Positions 25,461 through 34,683 of a stretch of 64,000 nt of DNA are shown here, one piece after another. This DNA is from Pseudonocardia sp. HH130629-09 (lineage in GTDB: Bacteria; Actinomycetota; Actinomycetes; Mycobacteriales; Pseudonocardiaceae), in NCBI RefSeq assembly GCF_001294645.1, contig NZ_CP011868.1:5084001-5148000 (forward strand), given 5' to 3'. Both the position numbers and the translations under genes were made by a program. Position 1 is the first letter of the stretch; every line of letters starts with the position of its first letter. A model generated the notes under the pieces. The model was not told where the DNA came from, ran no database searches, and saw nothing but the letters and a program-made list of their open reading frames with translations.

Positions 25461-26713
25461 GGCGCCTCGTGCGGTGGCGCAGCCCGATCCGGGGGCCCTG
25501 GCTGACCTCGATGTTCGCGCTGCCGCTGCTGGTGGGGCTGCCGGTCGTGGCGTTCACCGGGCTGCTGGACCGGCTCGCCTACGGCCGGGAGCAGGCCATC
25601 CCGGCCGCCGACGCCGTCGGCGGGCTGCAGCTGCCGTGGGTCGACTGGCCGGTATCACCGGCCTGGCTGTTCCGCCTCACCGAGGGCCTGCACGTCGGGC
25701 TCGGCATGGTGCTGGTGCCACTGGTCCTGGCGAAGCTGTGGTCGGTGATCCCGAAGCTGTTCACCCCGCCCGAGCGCAACCCGGTGCTGCTGCTGGAGCG
25801 GTTGTCGCTGGTGCTGCTGGTCGGCTCGATCCTGTTCCTGATCGTCACCGGCCTGCTGAACGTCCAGTACGACTACGTCTTCGGATTCTCCTTCTACGAC
25901 GGCCACTACGCTGCGGCCTGGGTGTTCCTGGCCTCGTTCGCGCTGCACGTGGTCACGAAGCTCCCGACGATGGTCCGCTCGCTGCGGAGCCGGTCGCTGC
26001 GCGCCGAGTTCGCGACACCGCTCGCCGACACCCGTCCCGAGCCGGCGCACCCGCTCGTCGCGCCGGTCCCGGACCCGCCGACGATGTCGCGGCGCGGCGC
26101 GATCGCCCTGGTCGGTGGCGGGATGCTGTTCGTCGCGGCGCTGACCGTCGGACAGTTCACCGACCAGCTCCGGTCGACCGCGCTGCTGCTGCCCCGGGGC
26201 CGGACGACGGCACCCGGCAGCACCGAGCGGGGCGGGCCGAACGACTTCCCGGTCAACCGCACGTTCGTCGCCTCCGGGATCGCGCCGGCCGCGGTCGGGA
26301 GCGCCTGGACACTGACCCTGACCGGCGGCGCGGCACCGGTGGTGCTCGACCGGGCGGCGCTGGCCGCGCTGCCGCAGCACACCGCGGAACTGCCGCTCGC
26401 CTGCGTCGAGGGCTGGTCGACCTCCCAGGTGTGGACGGGCGTACGGCTGACCGACCTGGCCCGCGCGGCGGGGGTGACCGACCCGGCGACCGCGGAGGTG
26501 CGGTCGGTCGAGGTGGGGAGCCCGTTCTCCCGGTCACTGCTCAACCGCGCCCAGACGCTGTCGCCGGACTCGCTGCTCGCGCTGCGGGTCAACGGCGCCG
26601 ACCTGTCGCCCGACCACGGCTACCCGGCGCGGCTGATCGTCCCGGCGCTGCCCGGGGTGCACAACACCAAGTGGGTCGCGACGATCGGATTCTCCCGTGC
26701 TGCTGTCCGGTAG
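25457..26713 (+). CDS. Cytochrome b561-like/molybdopterin oxidoreductase fusion (MsrP-like domain)
   Basis: The 418-residue protein joins two parts. Residues 1-172 form about four helices with histidines that could hold heme (His79, His150, His164), like a b-type cytochrome. After a hinge comes SRRGAIALVGGG (211 onward), a Tat-like signal inside the chain with a hydrophobic segment. Residues 265-418 form a sulfite oxidase/MsrP-type domain with the molybdenum Cys316 in ACVEGWS and VHNTKWV near the end. The domain should face outward and take electrons through the membrane part. It overlaps the methyltransferase by four bases and the next gene by seventeen. Confidence 0.85.
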   Translation: MRRLVRWRSPIRGPWLTSMFALPLLVGLPVVAFTGLLDRLAYGREQAIPAADAVGGLQLPWVDWPVSPAWLFRLTEGLHVGLGMVLVPLVLAKLWSVIPKLFTPPERNPVLLLERLSLVLLVGSILFLIVTGLLNVQYDYVFGFSFYDGHYAAAWVFLASFALHVVTKLPTMVRSLRSRSLRAEFATPLADTRPEPAHPLVAPVPDPPTMSRRGAIALVGGGMLFVAALTVGQFTDQLRSTALLLPRGRTTAPGSTERGGPNDFPVNRTFVASGIAPAAVGSAWTLTLTGGAAPVVLDRAALAALPQHTAELPLACVEGWSTSQVWTGVRLTDLARAAGVTDPATAEVRSVEVGSPFSRSLLNRAQTLSPDSLLALRVNGADLSPDHGYPARLIVPALPGVHNTKWVATIGFSRAAVR

Positions 26714-27137
26714 CCGCCTGCTCGCCGCCCTCGGCTGCTTCGCGCTCGCCGGATGGGCGGCGTACGCGATCGTCTCCGGATCCCCGGACCTGGTCAGGAT
26801 GGCCTGGTGGTTCGCCGGCGCGGTCCTGCTGCACGACCTCGTGCTGTTCCCGCTCTACGCCGCCGGGGACCGGCTGCTGCTGCTCACGCTGCCCCGCACC
26901 CGGGTACCACTGGTCAACCACGTCCGGATCCCGGTGCTCGGCTCCGGGCTCGCGCTGCTGATGTTCCTGCCCGGGATCATCGGGCAGGGCGCGCTGAGCA
27001 CGCTGAACGCGACCGGGCTCGACCAGGAGCCGTACCGGATGCGGTGGGTGTGGCTGACCGTCGTGCTGTTCGCCGTCTCCGCGCTGGTCTGGACGGTGCG
27101 GACACTGCTCGCCCGCCGGGCAGTATCGAGGGCATGA
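26697..27137 (+). CDS. Membrane protein of the molybdoenzyme operon
   Basis: The 146-residue product has four hydrophobic helices (about 8-30, 35-60, 74-96 and 112-138). I know no named family. It begins inside the coding region of the molybdoenzyme (17-base overlap) and overlaps the following gene by four bases, so the three are made together. A role as membrane partner of the fused cytochrome b enzyme is the simplest inference. His42 in LLHDLV lies near a helix end. Confidence 0.7.
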   Translation: MLLSGSRLLAALGCFALAGWAAYAIVSGSPDLVRMAWWFAGAVLLHDLVLFPLYAAGDRLLLLTLPRTRVPLVNHVRIPVLGSGLALLMFLPGIIGQGALSTLNATGLDQEPYRMRWVWLTVVLFAVSALVWTVRTLLARRAVSRA

Positions 27138-27502
27138 GCGAACCCGTCTTCGACAAGCGTGACCAGCTCGACAAGGTCGTCGCCGGCCTGCTGGAGGGCG
27201 AGCGGATCATCGCCGTGTACGACGCGATCGGCGCCGGCACCGGATTCCTCGGCCTGACCGATCTGCGGATGGTCCTGCAGGACAACTCCTTCGTCGGCAA
27301 GCGCACGGCGATCACCTCGATCCCCTACGGCCGGATCTCCTCGGTCTCCTTCGTCGCCGACCGGAACCTGCTGGGCCGGTTCGCGAGCTCGAGCCAGATC
27401 GCGGTCACCGTCGGGACGGCCGTGCACGAGGTCGCCTTCCGCGGCGACGACAAGGCCCGCCACGCCCACGACGTGATCCTCTGGCACCTGACCCGGTCGT
27501 GA
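27134..27502 (+). CDS. Small PH-like domain protein
   Basis: The 122-residue protein resembles bacterial PH domains (YvbH/DUF1696-like): EGERIIAVYDAIG, LGLTDLRMVLQD, the strand pair ITSIPYGRISSVSF, and a C-terminal helix ARHAHDVILWHL. Such domains bind partners or lipids. It is the last gene of the overlapped chain (ATGA overlap with the membrane protein). No enzymatic motif is seen. Confidence 0.75.
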   Translation: MSEPVFDKRDQLDKVVAGLLEGERIIAVYDAIGAGTGFLGLTDLRMVLQDNSFVGKRTAITSIPYGRISSVSFVADRNLLGRFASSSQIAVTVGTAVHEVAFRGDDKARHAHDVILWHLTRS

Positions 27503-27553
27503 CCGGGGGCACGCTCGGCGGCGGCGGCCCGGCCGGGTTGCGACACTGTGGTC

Positions 27554-28837
27554 ATGAGCACCGGTCCCGTCCCGCCCGCCACCACCCCGGACTCCACCGA
27601 CGTGCTCGTCGTCGGGGCGGGACCGGCCGGGTCGGCGACGGCGGCGTGGGCGGCGCGGCACGGTCTCGACGTCGTCCTCGCCGACTCCGCGACCTTCCCC
27701 CGGGACAAGGCCTGCGGTGACGGGCTGACCCCGCGCGCGATCGCCGAGCTGGGGCACCTGGGCCTCGGTGCCTGGGTGGACTCCCACGGCACCAACCGGG
27801 GGCTGCGCGCGCACGGGTTCGGGCAGGTCCTGGAGCTGCCGTGGCCGGGCGGATCGCTGCCGGCGCACGGCTCGGCGATCCCGCGCACCGAGCTCGACGC
27901 GGGCATCCGCCGGGTCGCGCTGGAGGCCGGCGCGACCCCGATGGAGGACGCCAAGGCCGTCGACGTGACGTTCTCCGGGGGCCGGGTCGACTCGGTGGTG
28001 TTCGACGACGGCCGCTCCGTCCGGTGCCGCAGGCTCGTCGTCGCCGACGGCGCGCGCTCCACCCTCGGGCGGGTGCTGGGCCGCGAGTGGCACCAGGACA
28101 CCGCCTACGGCGTCGCCGCCCGCGGCTACGTGACCTCCGGCCGGCACGCCGACCCGTGGATCAGCTCGCACCTGGAGCTGCGTGGCGAGGCCGACGAGGT
28201 CCTGGCCGGGTACGGCTGGCTGTTCCCGCTGAACGACGGCCGGGTCAACATCGGCGTCGGCACGCTCGCCACCGACCGGCGCCCGGCCAACATCAAGCTG
28301 CGCGGCCTGATCGACCACTACGCGAACGCGCGCCGCGCCGAGTGGGAGCTCGGCCCGAAGGTCGAGCTGGTCCGCTCCGCGCTGCTGCCGATGGGCGGGG
28401 CGGTGTCCGGCGTCGCAGGGCCGAACTGGGCGCTGGTCGGCGACGCGGCGGGCTGCGTGAACCCGCTCAACGGCGAGGGCATCGACTACGGCCTGGAGAC
28501 CGGACGCCTGGTCGCGGAGCTGCTCGCCTCGGGTGCGGACCTGGACCGCGCATGGCCCGCGACCCTGCGCTCGCACTACGGCCTGGCGTTCTCCATCGCC
28601 CGCAGGCTCGCCGGGCTGATCACGATCCCCCGGCTGCTGCCGCTGGCCGGGCCGGTCGGGATGCGGTCGCGGGCGCTGATGACGGTGGCGCTGCGGGTGA
28701 TGGGCAACCTCGTCACCGACGCCGACCGCGACCTCACCGCCCGCGCCTGGCGGGCCGCCGGGAAGCTGTCGGTCCGCCTCGACGACCGGCCCCCGTTCCC
28801 CGCCGCCGACCTGCGCACACCGGTCGCGGCGCGCTGA
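27554..28837 (+). CDS. Geranylgeranyl reductase-family flavoprotein (MenJ-like)
   Basis: The 427-residue FAD enzyme saturates isoprenoid double bonds; mycobacterial MenJ of this family reduces one unit of menaquinone. VVGAGPAGSATAAWAA at the N-terminus binds FAD, the family sequence FPRDKACGDGLTPRA follows, and VGDAAGCVNPLNGEGIDYGLETG binds the flavin further on. The ATG at 27554 is preferred over GTG 27548. It sits alone between the PH-like gene and the kinase. A menaquinone role is likely in an actinobacterium but not proven by context. Confidence 0.85.
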   Translation: MSTGPVPPATTPDSTDVLVVGAGPAGSATAAWAARHGLDVVLADSATFPRDKACGDGLTPRAIAELGHLGLGAWVDSHGTNRGLRAHGFGQVLELPWPGGSLPAHGSAIPRTELDAGIRRVALEAGATPMEDAKAVDVTFSGGRVDSVVFDDGRSVRCRRLVVADGARSTLGRVLGREWHQDTAYGVAARGYVTSGRHADPWISSHLELRGEADEVLAGYGWLFPLNDGRVNIGVGTLATDRRPANIKLRGLIDHYANARRAEWELGPKVELVRSALLPMGGAVSGVAGPNWALVGDAAGCVNPLNGEGIDYGLETGRLVAELLASGADLDRAWPATLRSHYGLAFSIARRLAGLITIPRLLPLAGPVGMRSRALMTVALRVMGNLVTDADRDLTARAWRAAGKLSVRLDDRPPFPAADLRTPVAAR

Positions 28838-28994
28838 CCGCGCCGCGGCGCAGGATCACCGGGTGGTGCTGGCGCGCCGTCCACCCGGGTGACCGGCCCC
28901 GGACGGTACGGTCCCCGCCAGGAGGTCCGCCGCGACGGCGGACGGCCGGTGCGCGCGCCCGCGGTCCGGCCGCACCAGCAGACCGGGAGGGCCC

Positions 28995-30593
28995 GTGACC
29001 CGCGGCGACGATCCGGAGCGCACCCGCAGGGACGCGTCCGACCCGTGGCGGACGGGGAACCGCCGGCAGCGGCCGCCGAGCGGCCCCGCTCCCGACCTCA
29101 CCCGTCGCGTCGGCGGGTCCCGGCCCGCACCGCGGCGCGCCGACGAGGACCCGGCCACCCGCAGCAACGCACCGGACGCCACCCGCCGGGTCGGGCCGCC
29201 CCCCGGCCCCGGCCGTCCTGGCCCCGGCGGTCCCGGTGGTCCCGGTGGTCCCGCGGACGGGACCCGGCGCCTCGGGCCCGGCGAGGCCCCGACCCACCAC
29301 CTCGGTACCCCGCCGACCGCGGCCTACGGCGCCCCGCGGCCGTCGCGCCCGGACGCGACCCGGATGATGCCCGCCCCCATCACCGAGCCCGAGCTGCTCG
29401 GCGGCCGGTACCGGCTGGAAGGGCTGATCGGCCAGGGCGGGATGTCCGACGTCCACCGGGCCACCGACACCCGGCTCAACCGCCCGGTCGCGGTGAAGAT
29501 CTTCGGTGCGGCCGACGACCCGAGTGCCGACCAGCGTTTCGAGCAGGAGGCGCAGGTCATGGCGAACCTGCGCCACCCCGGCCTGGTCGCCGTGCACGAC
29601 TTCGCCGTCGAGGCCGACCGCGCCTACCTGGTGATGGAGCTCGTCGACGGGCCGACGCTCAAGGACGTCATCGCGTCCGAGGACCTGCCGCCCGAGGACA
29701 TCCGCCGGATCGGCGCCGAGGTCGCCCAGACCCTGGCCTACGTCCACTCCCAGGGCGTCACCCACCGCGACGTCAAGCCGTCGAACATCCTGATCGACTC
29801 CGACGGCCGGGCCCGGCTCGCCGACTTCGGCATCGCCGCCCTGCTCGGGGCCGACGGCCACACCGCGGCCGGCGAGATCATCGGGACGCCGGCGTACCTG
29901 TCGCCGGAGCAGGTCCAGGGCCGCCCGGTCGGACCGCCGACCGACGTGTACGCGCTCGGCCTCGTGCTGCTGGAGGTCTGGACCGGGCGGCAGGAGTACC
30001 AGGGACAGGGACTCCAGGGCGCCGCCGAGCGCGTGAACCGCGCCCCGGTCGTGCCCGCGGACGTGCCCGAGCCGCTGCGGACGGCGATCGCGCAGTCCAC
30101 CGCCACCGACCCGGCGCGGCGCCCGGACGCCCGGCGCGTCGCCGAGATCCTGGCCGAGCCGACCGCCGTCGCGACACCGGTCGTCGCACCGGAGCCGGAA
30201 CCCGAGCAGCGCGACCTCGGCTCGTCGGGGATCGGGAAGTGGATCGCGATCGGCGCACTCGTCGTCGCGCTGCTGGTGCTGCTGCTCGGGTTCCTGCTGT
30301 TCGGCAACGACGACTCCGACACCCAGGCACCGCCGACCACCGAGACCAGCGCACCGCCCACCACCGAGACGACCACCGAGACGACCGAGGCCCCGAGCAG
30401 CGAGAACGGCGGCGGCATCCAGATCCCCAGCAACATCCCGGGTCTGCCGACGAACCTGCCGTCGCTGCCGACCGAGCTGCCGTCGTTGCCGTCGCTGCCC
30501 TCGAACCTGCCCGACCCGGGCCAGATCGGGCAGGACGCGCAGGGCTTCTCGGAGGCGATCCAGCGCTGGTGGTCCGGGATCACCGGGAACTGA
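28995..30593 (+). CDS. PknB-like Ser/Thr protein kinase with single membrane helix
   Basis: The 532-residue receptor kinase has a kinase domain at about 138-395: GQGGMSDVHRATD, Lys168 in VAVKIF, HRDVKPSN with Asp259, DFG at 277-279, and GTPAYLSPEQ. A membrane helix lies at about 416-436. The outer part is Thr/Glu-rich and then a leucine/proline repeat (LPSLPTELPSLPS) without PASTA domains. The N-terminal 130 residues are disordered and hold five copies of a [DE]xTR[RM] motif (Thr10, 36, 63, 90, 122). The GTG at 28995 has GGGAGGG before it. Confidence 0.92.
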   Translation: MTRGDDPERTRRDASDPWRTGNRRQRPPSGPAPDLTRRVGGSRPAPRRADEDPATRSNAPDATRRVGPPPGPGRPGPGGPGGPGGPADGTRRLGPGEAPTHHLGTPPTAAYGAPRPSRPDATRMMPAPITEPELLGGRYRLEGLIGQGGMSDVHRATDTRLNRPVAVKIFGAADDPSADQRFEQEAQVMANLRHPGLVAVHDFAVEADRAYLVMELVDGPTLKDVIASEDLPPEDIRRIGAEVAQTLAYVHSQGVTHRDVKPSNILIDSDGRARLADFGIAALLGADGHTAAGEIIGTPAYLSPEQVQGRPVGPPTDVYALGLVLLEVWTGRQEYQGQGLQGAAERVNRAPVVPADVPEPLRTAIAQSTATDPARRPDARRVAEILAEPTAVATPVVAPEPEPEQRDLGSSGIGKWIAIGALVVALLVLLLGFLLFGNDDSDTQAPPTTETSAPPTTETTTETTEAPSSENGGGIQIPSNIPGLPTNLPSLPTELPSLPSLPSNLPDPGQIGQDAQGFSEAIQRWWSGITGN

Positions 30594-30598
30594 CGTGT

Positions 30599-30637
30599 CC
30601 CGTCCGACCCGGTGCGGCGCGCGCCGGGCCGGACGGG
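30599..30637 (+). terminator. Hairpin after the kinase gene
   Basis: CCCGTCCGACCCGG pairs with CCGGGCCGGACGGG with one mismatch, around an eleven-base loop. It begins six bases after the kinase stop codon. Confidence 0.7.
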
Positions 30638-30698
30638 GACCATCGGAGGTGACACGGGCGCGGTCAGTGCCCGGTGACCACCTGCGGAGGGGTTCTCG

Positions 30699-32735
30699 GT
30701 GAGCGCGAGCACGGAGCAGGCGACGACCGACGCGGCCGGCGGTGCGCAGCCCGCACCGGCGGTGCCGGCGCGGCAGGACCGCCGGGCCCTCCTGACCGCG
30801 CTCACGGTCGCCCTGGTGCTGCTGTGCGCCGGTGCCGCGGTCGCCGTCTCGATCGGCGACGACGGCTTCTGGCGGCAGAGCGGGCTGCCGGTGCCCGAGC
30901 CGGGGCTGAAGGCGGCGACGGTCGTCGCGAAGGCCCTGGCCGTGGCCGCCACCGCCCTCGCCGCCGGATCGCTGCTGGTCGGCGGGCTGGTCGCGGCCCC
31001 GCAGACGTCCGGAACGGTCGACGTCCACGGCTACCGCGCGCTGCGCCGGGGCACCCTGGCCGCCACCGTCGCCGGGGTGTCGGCGATCGCCGCGGGCTGG
31101 CTGTCGGTGGCCGACATGACCGGCAACTCCCCCGGCGTCCTGGCGTCGGTGGGCCCGTTCGGGTGGCTCGACGCCGCCGCGACGATCGAGGAGCCGCTGG
31201 GCTGGGCGCTCGCCGGTGCCCTGCTGCTGCTGGTCGCCCTCGGGTCGGCGTTCTCGCTGAGCTGGAAGGCCGCCGCCGCGCTCGGGCTGCTCGCCGCCTG
31301 CGCGATGGCGGTGCCCGCCGCGGTGCACCCCGCCGCGACCGGGGCCGGGCACGACTGGAGCGGCGACGCCAACGTGCTGCGCGCCGTCGCCGGGACCGCC
31401 TGGCTGGGGCTGGTCGCCGCACTGGTCGCGTTCCGCGCGCACGGAGGCGTCGTCGAGGGACGGACCGCGGGCCGGGTCCGCGGCCTGCTCGCGGTCGGCG
31501 GGGTCGTGTACCTGCTCGGTGAGGTCGTCTTCCAGCTGGTGGTGACCGACGCCGGGCCGCTCGGCGGGTCGCCCTACGTGCGGGTCGCCGTCGTCGTCGC
31601 GGTGCTGCTCGCGGCCCTGGTCCCGCTGACCGCGCTGCTGGCCCGCGGGCTCGTCGCCGACCCGGCCGGACCGGTGCCGGCCCGGTTGCTGCCGGTCGTC
31701 GCGGTGCTGGGGGCGACGGTGGCGACGCTGGGTGTCGCGAGCATCCGGCTGGTGCCGCCGCGGTTCGTCGTCGCCGACGACTCGGCGCTGCAGACCCTGA
31801 TCGGCTGGGACATCACCCGGCCGTTCTCGGCGCTCGCGGTGCTCGTCGACTGGCGCTGGAACCTGCTGTTCGGCACCGGCGCGCTGGTGCTCGCCGGGCT
31901 GTACCTGGCCGCCGTGCGACGGCTGGCGGCCCGCGGGGTGACGTGGCCGGTCGGGCGCACCGTCGCCTGGCTGCTGGGCTGCGCGACGCTGCTGCTGGCG
32001 ACGTCGTCGGGGCTGGGCTTCTACTCCCCGTCCATGTTCAGCGTCCACATGATCAGCCACATGACGCTGAACATGCTCGCGCCGATCCTGCTGAGCCTCG
32101 GTGGCGCGGTCACGCTCGCGCTGCGGGTGCTGCGCCCGGCGGGCCGCGGCAACCCGCCCGGCCCGCGGGAGTGGCTGCTCGCGGCGGTGCACTCGCGCGT
32201 CGCGAAGGTCGTGACGCACCCGGCGTTCGCGGCGATGCTGTTCGTCGGCTCGTTCTACGTCCTGTACTTCACCCCGCTGTTCGACGGGGCGCTGCGGTTC
32301 CACTGGACCCACCAGCTGATGAACCTGCACTTCGTGCTGGTCGGCTACCTGTTCTTCTGGCCGCTGATCGGCGTCGACGCCGCCCCGCACCGGCTGCCGC
32401 ACCTGGGGCGGCTCGCGGTCATGCTCGCGACGATGCCGTTCCACGCGTTCTTCGGCGTCGCGGTGATGAGCTCCTCCACGGTGCTCGGCGAGAACTTCTA
32501 CCGCCAGGTCGGGCTGCCCTGGGTGGACCTGCTCGACGACCAGCGCACCGGCGGCGGGATCGCCTGGGCGACCGGTGAGATCCCGATGCTGCTGGTGATG
32601 GTCACGCTCGTGGTGCAGTGGTCGCGCGACGACTCCCGGGAGGCCGCCCGCAAGGACCGGCAGGCCGAGCGGGACGACGACGCGGAGCTGAAGGCGTACA
32701 ACGCGATGCTGGAGCAGATGCGGCGGGGCGGGTGA
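30699..32735 (+). CDS. CopD-CtaG fusion membrane protein
   Basis: The 678-residue protein has about fifteen helices. The first half (to about 330) resembles CopD, a copper uptake protein. The second half (about 380-640) resembles the caa3-type CtaG family involved in copper delivery to cytochrome oxidase: FYSPSMFSVHMISHMTLNMLAP with potential copper-binding His and Met, HWTHQLMNLHFVLVGYLFFWPLIGVD, and MPFHAFFGVAVM. The cytoplasmic tail is charged. GTG 30699 follows GGAGGGG. Its stop overlaps the next gene (GTGA). CopA lies 3.4 kb on, fitting copper handling. Confidence 0.88.
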   Translation: MSASTEQATTDAAGGAQPAPAVPARQDRRALLTALTVALVLLCAGAAVAVSIGDDGFWRQSGLPVPEPGLKAATVVAKALAVAATALAAGSLLVGGLVAAPQTSGTVDVHGYRALRRGTLAATVAGVSAIAAGWLSVADMTGNSPGVLASVGPFGWLDAAATIEEPLGWALAGALLLLVALGSAFSLSWKAAAALGLLAACAMAVPAAVHPAATGAGHDWSGDANVLRAVAGTAWLGLVAALVAFRAHGGVVEGRTAGRVRGLLAVGGVVYLLGEVVFQLVVTDAGPLGGSPYVRVAVVVAVLLAALVPLTALLARGLVADPAGPVPARLLPVVAVLGATVATLGVASIRLVPPRFVVADDSALQTLIGWDITRPFSALAVLVDWRWNLLFGTGALVLAGLYLAAVRRLAARGVTWPVGRTVAWLLGCATLLLATSSGLGFYSPSMFSVHMISHMTLNMLAPILLSLGGAVTLALRVLRPAGRGNPPGPREWLLAAVHSRVAKVVTHPAFAAMLFVGSFYVLYFTPLFDGALRFHWTHQLMNLHFVLVGYLFFWPLIGVDAAPHRLPHLGRLAVMLATMPFHAFFGVAVMSSSTVLGENFYRQVGLPWVDLLDDQRTGGGIAWATGEIPMLLVMVTLVVQWSRDDSREAARKDRQAERDDDAELKAYNAMLEQMRRGG

Positions 32736-33412
32736 GCGTGGCGGAGCAGCCGCTCGACCTGGAGCTGCTCGGGACGGTCGTCGCGGAGTACCAGGCCGAG
32801 GCACGGGTCGGTGCCGTGCGGACCGTGGGCGAGCGGCTGTCCGTCGACCTCGTCCTCGACCAGACCTGGCAGGAGGACGTCGAGGATCTGGCGCGGACGC
32901 ACGTCCGGATCGACGCCGCCGGCGTCCTCGGCTGGGAGCTCGCCGGCACCCCGGGGCCGGACGTCACGCACCTCGAGCTCCACGAGGAGCACCCGGCGCT
33001 CCGCCTGCACACTGAGATCTCGGACTCGGTGTACGTCCGCGGTGCGCCGCCGGAACCGGAGCTGCTGGCGTACCGGCTCCGCATGCTGGTCGAGTCCGAG
33101 ACCGGCGGCTGGTACCCGCCGTCGGAGTGCTTCCACCGGCTCGACGACCTCCCCGCGCACCTGGCAGGTGGTCGAGGCCTGATCGCGCGGGGGCCGCGCG
33201 GCCTCATCGACGGCATCGCCCGGCTGCTCACCGAGGCCGGGGTCACCGAGGCCGGGGTCACCGCGGACGTGGTGCCCGACCGTCATCCCAGGCGCCGGCA
33301 CGTCACCGACGGCGGCCCGCCGCCCCGGTTCCTCGACCTCGGCGCGGCGGGCCACGTCGTCGCCACCTCGTTCGCGGCACACGGGGAGCTGCCGGTGAAA
33401 CCCGTGCTCTGA
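32732..33412 (+). CDS. Conserved hypothetical protein
   Basis: I do not recognise this 226-residue protein. It is acidic, with no membrane helix or signal peptide. It contains VDLVLDQTWQEDVEDLART, SESETGGWYPPSECFHRLDDL-like aromatic stretches and a repeat of LTEAGVTEAGVT from a short tandem duplication at 33230-33260. The start overlaps the stop of the copper protein gene (GTGA); a second in-frame GTG is six bases on. The coupling hints at a role with that protein. Confidence 0.6.
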   Translation: MSVAEQPLDLELLGTVVAEYQAEARVGAVRTVGERLSVDLVLDQTWQEDVEDLARTHVRIDAAGVLGWELAGTPGPDVTHLELHEEHPALRLHTEISDSVYVRGAPPEPELLAYRLRMLVESETGGWYPPSECFHRLDDLPAHLAGGRGLIARGPRGLIDGIARLLTEAGVTEAGVTADVVPDRHPRRRHVTDGGPPPRFLDLGAAGHVVATSFAAHGELPVKPVL

Positions 33413-33496
33413 CCAACGGCCCCGATCCGGACGACCGGTCTGTCACACCGGACGATCGGACGGGTACCCGGCCACACCACGGCGAAGGCTGACAGC

Positions 33497-34678
33497 GTGA
33501 CCGACACATCCACCTCCACCCGTCCGGACCGCACCGCCTGGGGCGCCGTCGGCGTCATGGCCCTCACGAGCTTCGTCCTGATCCTCGCGGAGTTCCTCCC
33601 GCCCGGTCTGCTCACCCCGATGGCCACCACGCTCGGCATCACCGAGGGGCAGGCGGGCCAGGCGGTGTCGGCGACGGCGTTCATCGGGCTCCTCGTCGCC
33701 CCGACGATCGGCGCGCTGCTCCCGCGGGTCGACCGCCGCGCCCTGCTGACCGTGCTCGCGGCGGCCGCCGCGGTGTCGAACCTGCTGGTCGCGATCGCGC
33801 CGAGCTTCGTCGTGCTGCTGGCCGCCCGGCTCCTGCTGGGTGCCGCGATCGGCGGGTTCTGGGCGATGTCGCTGGCGGTGGCGTCCCGGCTGAGCACGCC
33901 GGGCCGGCTCGGACGGTCGATGATGCTGGTCAACACCGGCACCACCCTCGCGACGGTCGCCGGGGTGCCGGTGGCCGTCTACCTCGGTGCGCTGGCCGGC
34001 TGGCAGGCCGTGTTCGTCGGTGTCGCGGTCCTGTCCGCGCTGACCGCGCTCACGATCCGCACCGTGCTGCCCCCGGTCGCGCCGGACGCCGCCGACGGGC
34101 TGCGACCGCTGGTCGACACGCTGCGCGCCCCCGGGATGCCGCGTGGGCTGGCCGGTCACGTGCTGACCGTCCTGGGGCACTTCGCCGCGTTCACCTACGT
34201 CCGGCCCGCGCTGGGGACCGTCCCGGGGCTCGACGCGGGCGGGGTGGCCGTGCTGCTCGCGGTGTTCGGCGCCGGTGGGGTGGTGGGCAACCTCGTCGTC
34301 GGGATGCTGGTGGACCGGTACCTGCGGCTGGTGCGGTACGCCGTCCCGCTGGTGCTGGCCGCCGGGGTCGCGTCGGTGGCGACGTTCCCCGCGGTGCTGC
34401 CGGTCGTCGTCGCGGGTGTCGCGGTGTGGGGGCTGTCGTTCGGTGCCTGGCTGACGGTCGTGTCGACGTGGATGGCCCGGGTGGTGCCGGACCGGATGGA
34501 GGCGGGCGGCGGGCTGCTCGTCGCGGGCTTCCAGCTCGGCATCACCGTCGGCGCCGTCGTCGGCGGGCTGCTCGTCGACGGCGTCGGGGTCCGCGTCACG
34601 CTGGCGGCGGCGGCCGTGGTGGCGACGGTGGGTGGGCTGGCGTTCGGGTCCGCGCCGCAGGAGCCGAGCCGGTCGTAG
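33497..34678 (+). CDS. MFS efflux transporter (DHA1, AraJ/NepI-like)
   Basis: The 393-residue protein has twelve helices and resembles arabinose- or nucleoside-efflux type carriers. TSFVLILAEFLPPGLLTPMA in helix one and ARLLLGAAIGGFWAMS in helix four are typical of this branch. The GTG at 33497 starts it. Five bases separate it from the convergent AraC-type gene. The pumped compound is not known. Confidence 0.87.
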   Translation: MTDTSTSTRPDRTAWGAVGVMALTSFVLILAEFLPPGLLTPMATTLGITEGQAGQAVSATAFIGLLVAPTIGALLPRVDRRALLTVLAAAAAVSNLLVAIAPSFVVLLAARLLLGAAIGGFWAMSLAVASRLSTPGRLGRSMMLVNTGTTLATVAGVPVAVYLGALAGWQAVFVGVAVLSALTALTIRTVLPPVAPDAADGLRPLVDTLRAPGMPRGLAGHVLTVLGHFAAFTYVRPALGTVPGLDAGGVAVLLAVFGAGGVVGNLVVGMLVDRYLRLVRYAVPLVLAAGVASVATFPAVLPVVVAGVAVWGLSFGAWLTVVSTWMARVVPDRMEAGGGLLVAGFQLGITVGAVVGGLLVDGVGVRVTLAAAAVVATVGGLAFGSAPQEPSRS

Positions 34679-34683
34679 GCGGG

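Noticed and set aside
28734..32804. Open frame of 1356 codons on the minus strand
   Set aside because: It runs opposite to the kinase and CopD-CtaG genes, which have clear domains. Its product is low-complexity Arg/Gly/Gln sequence.
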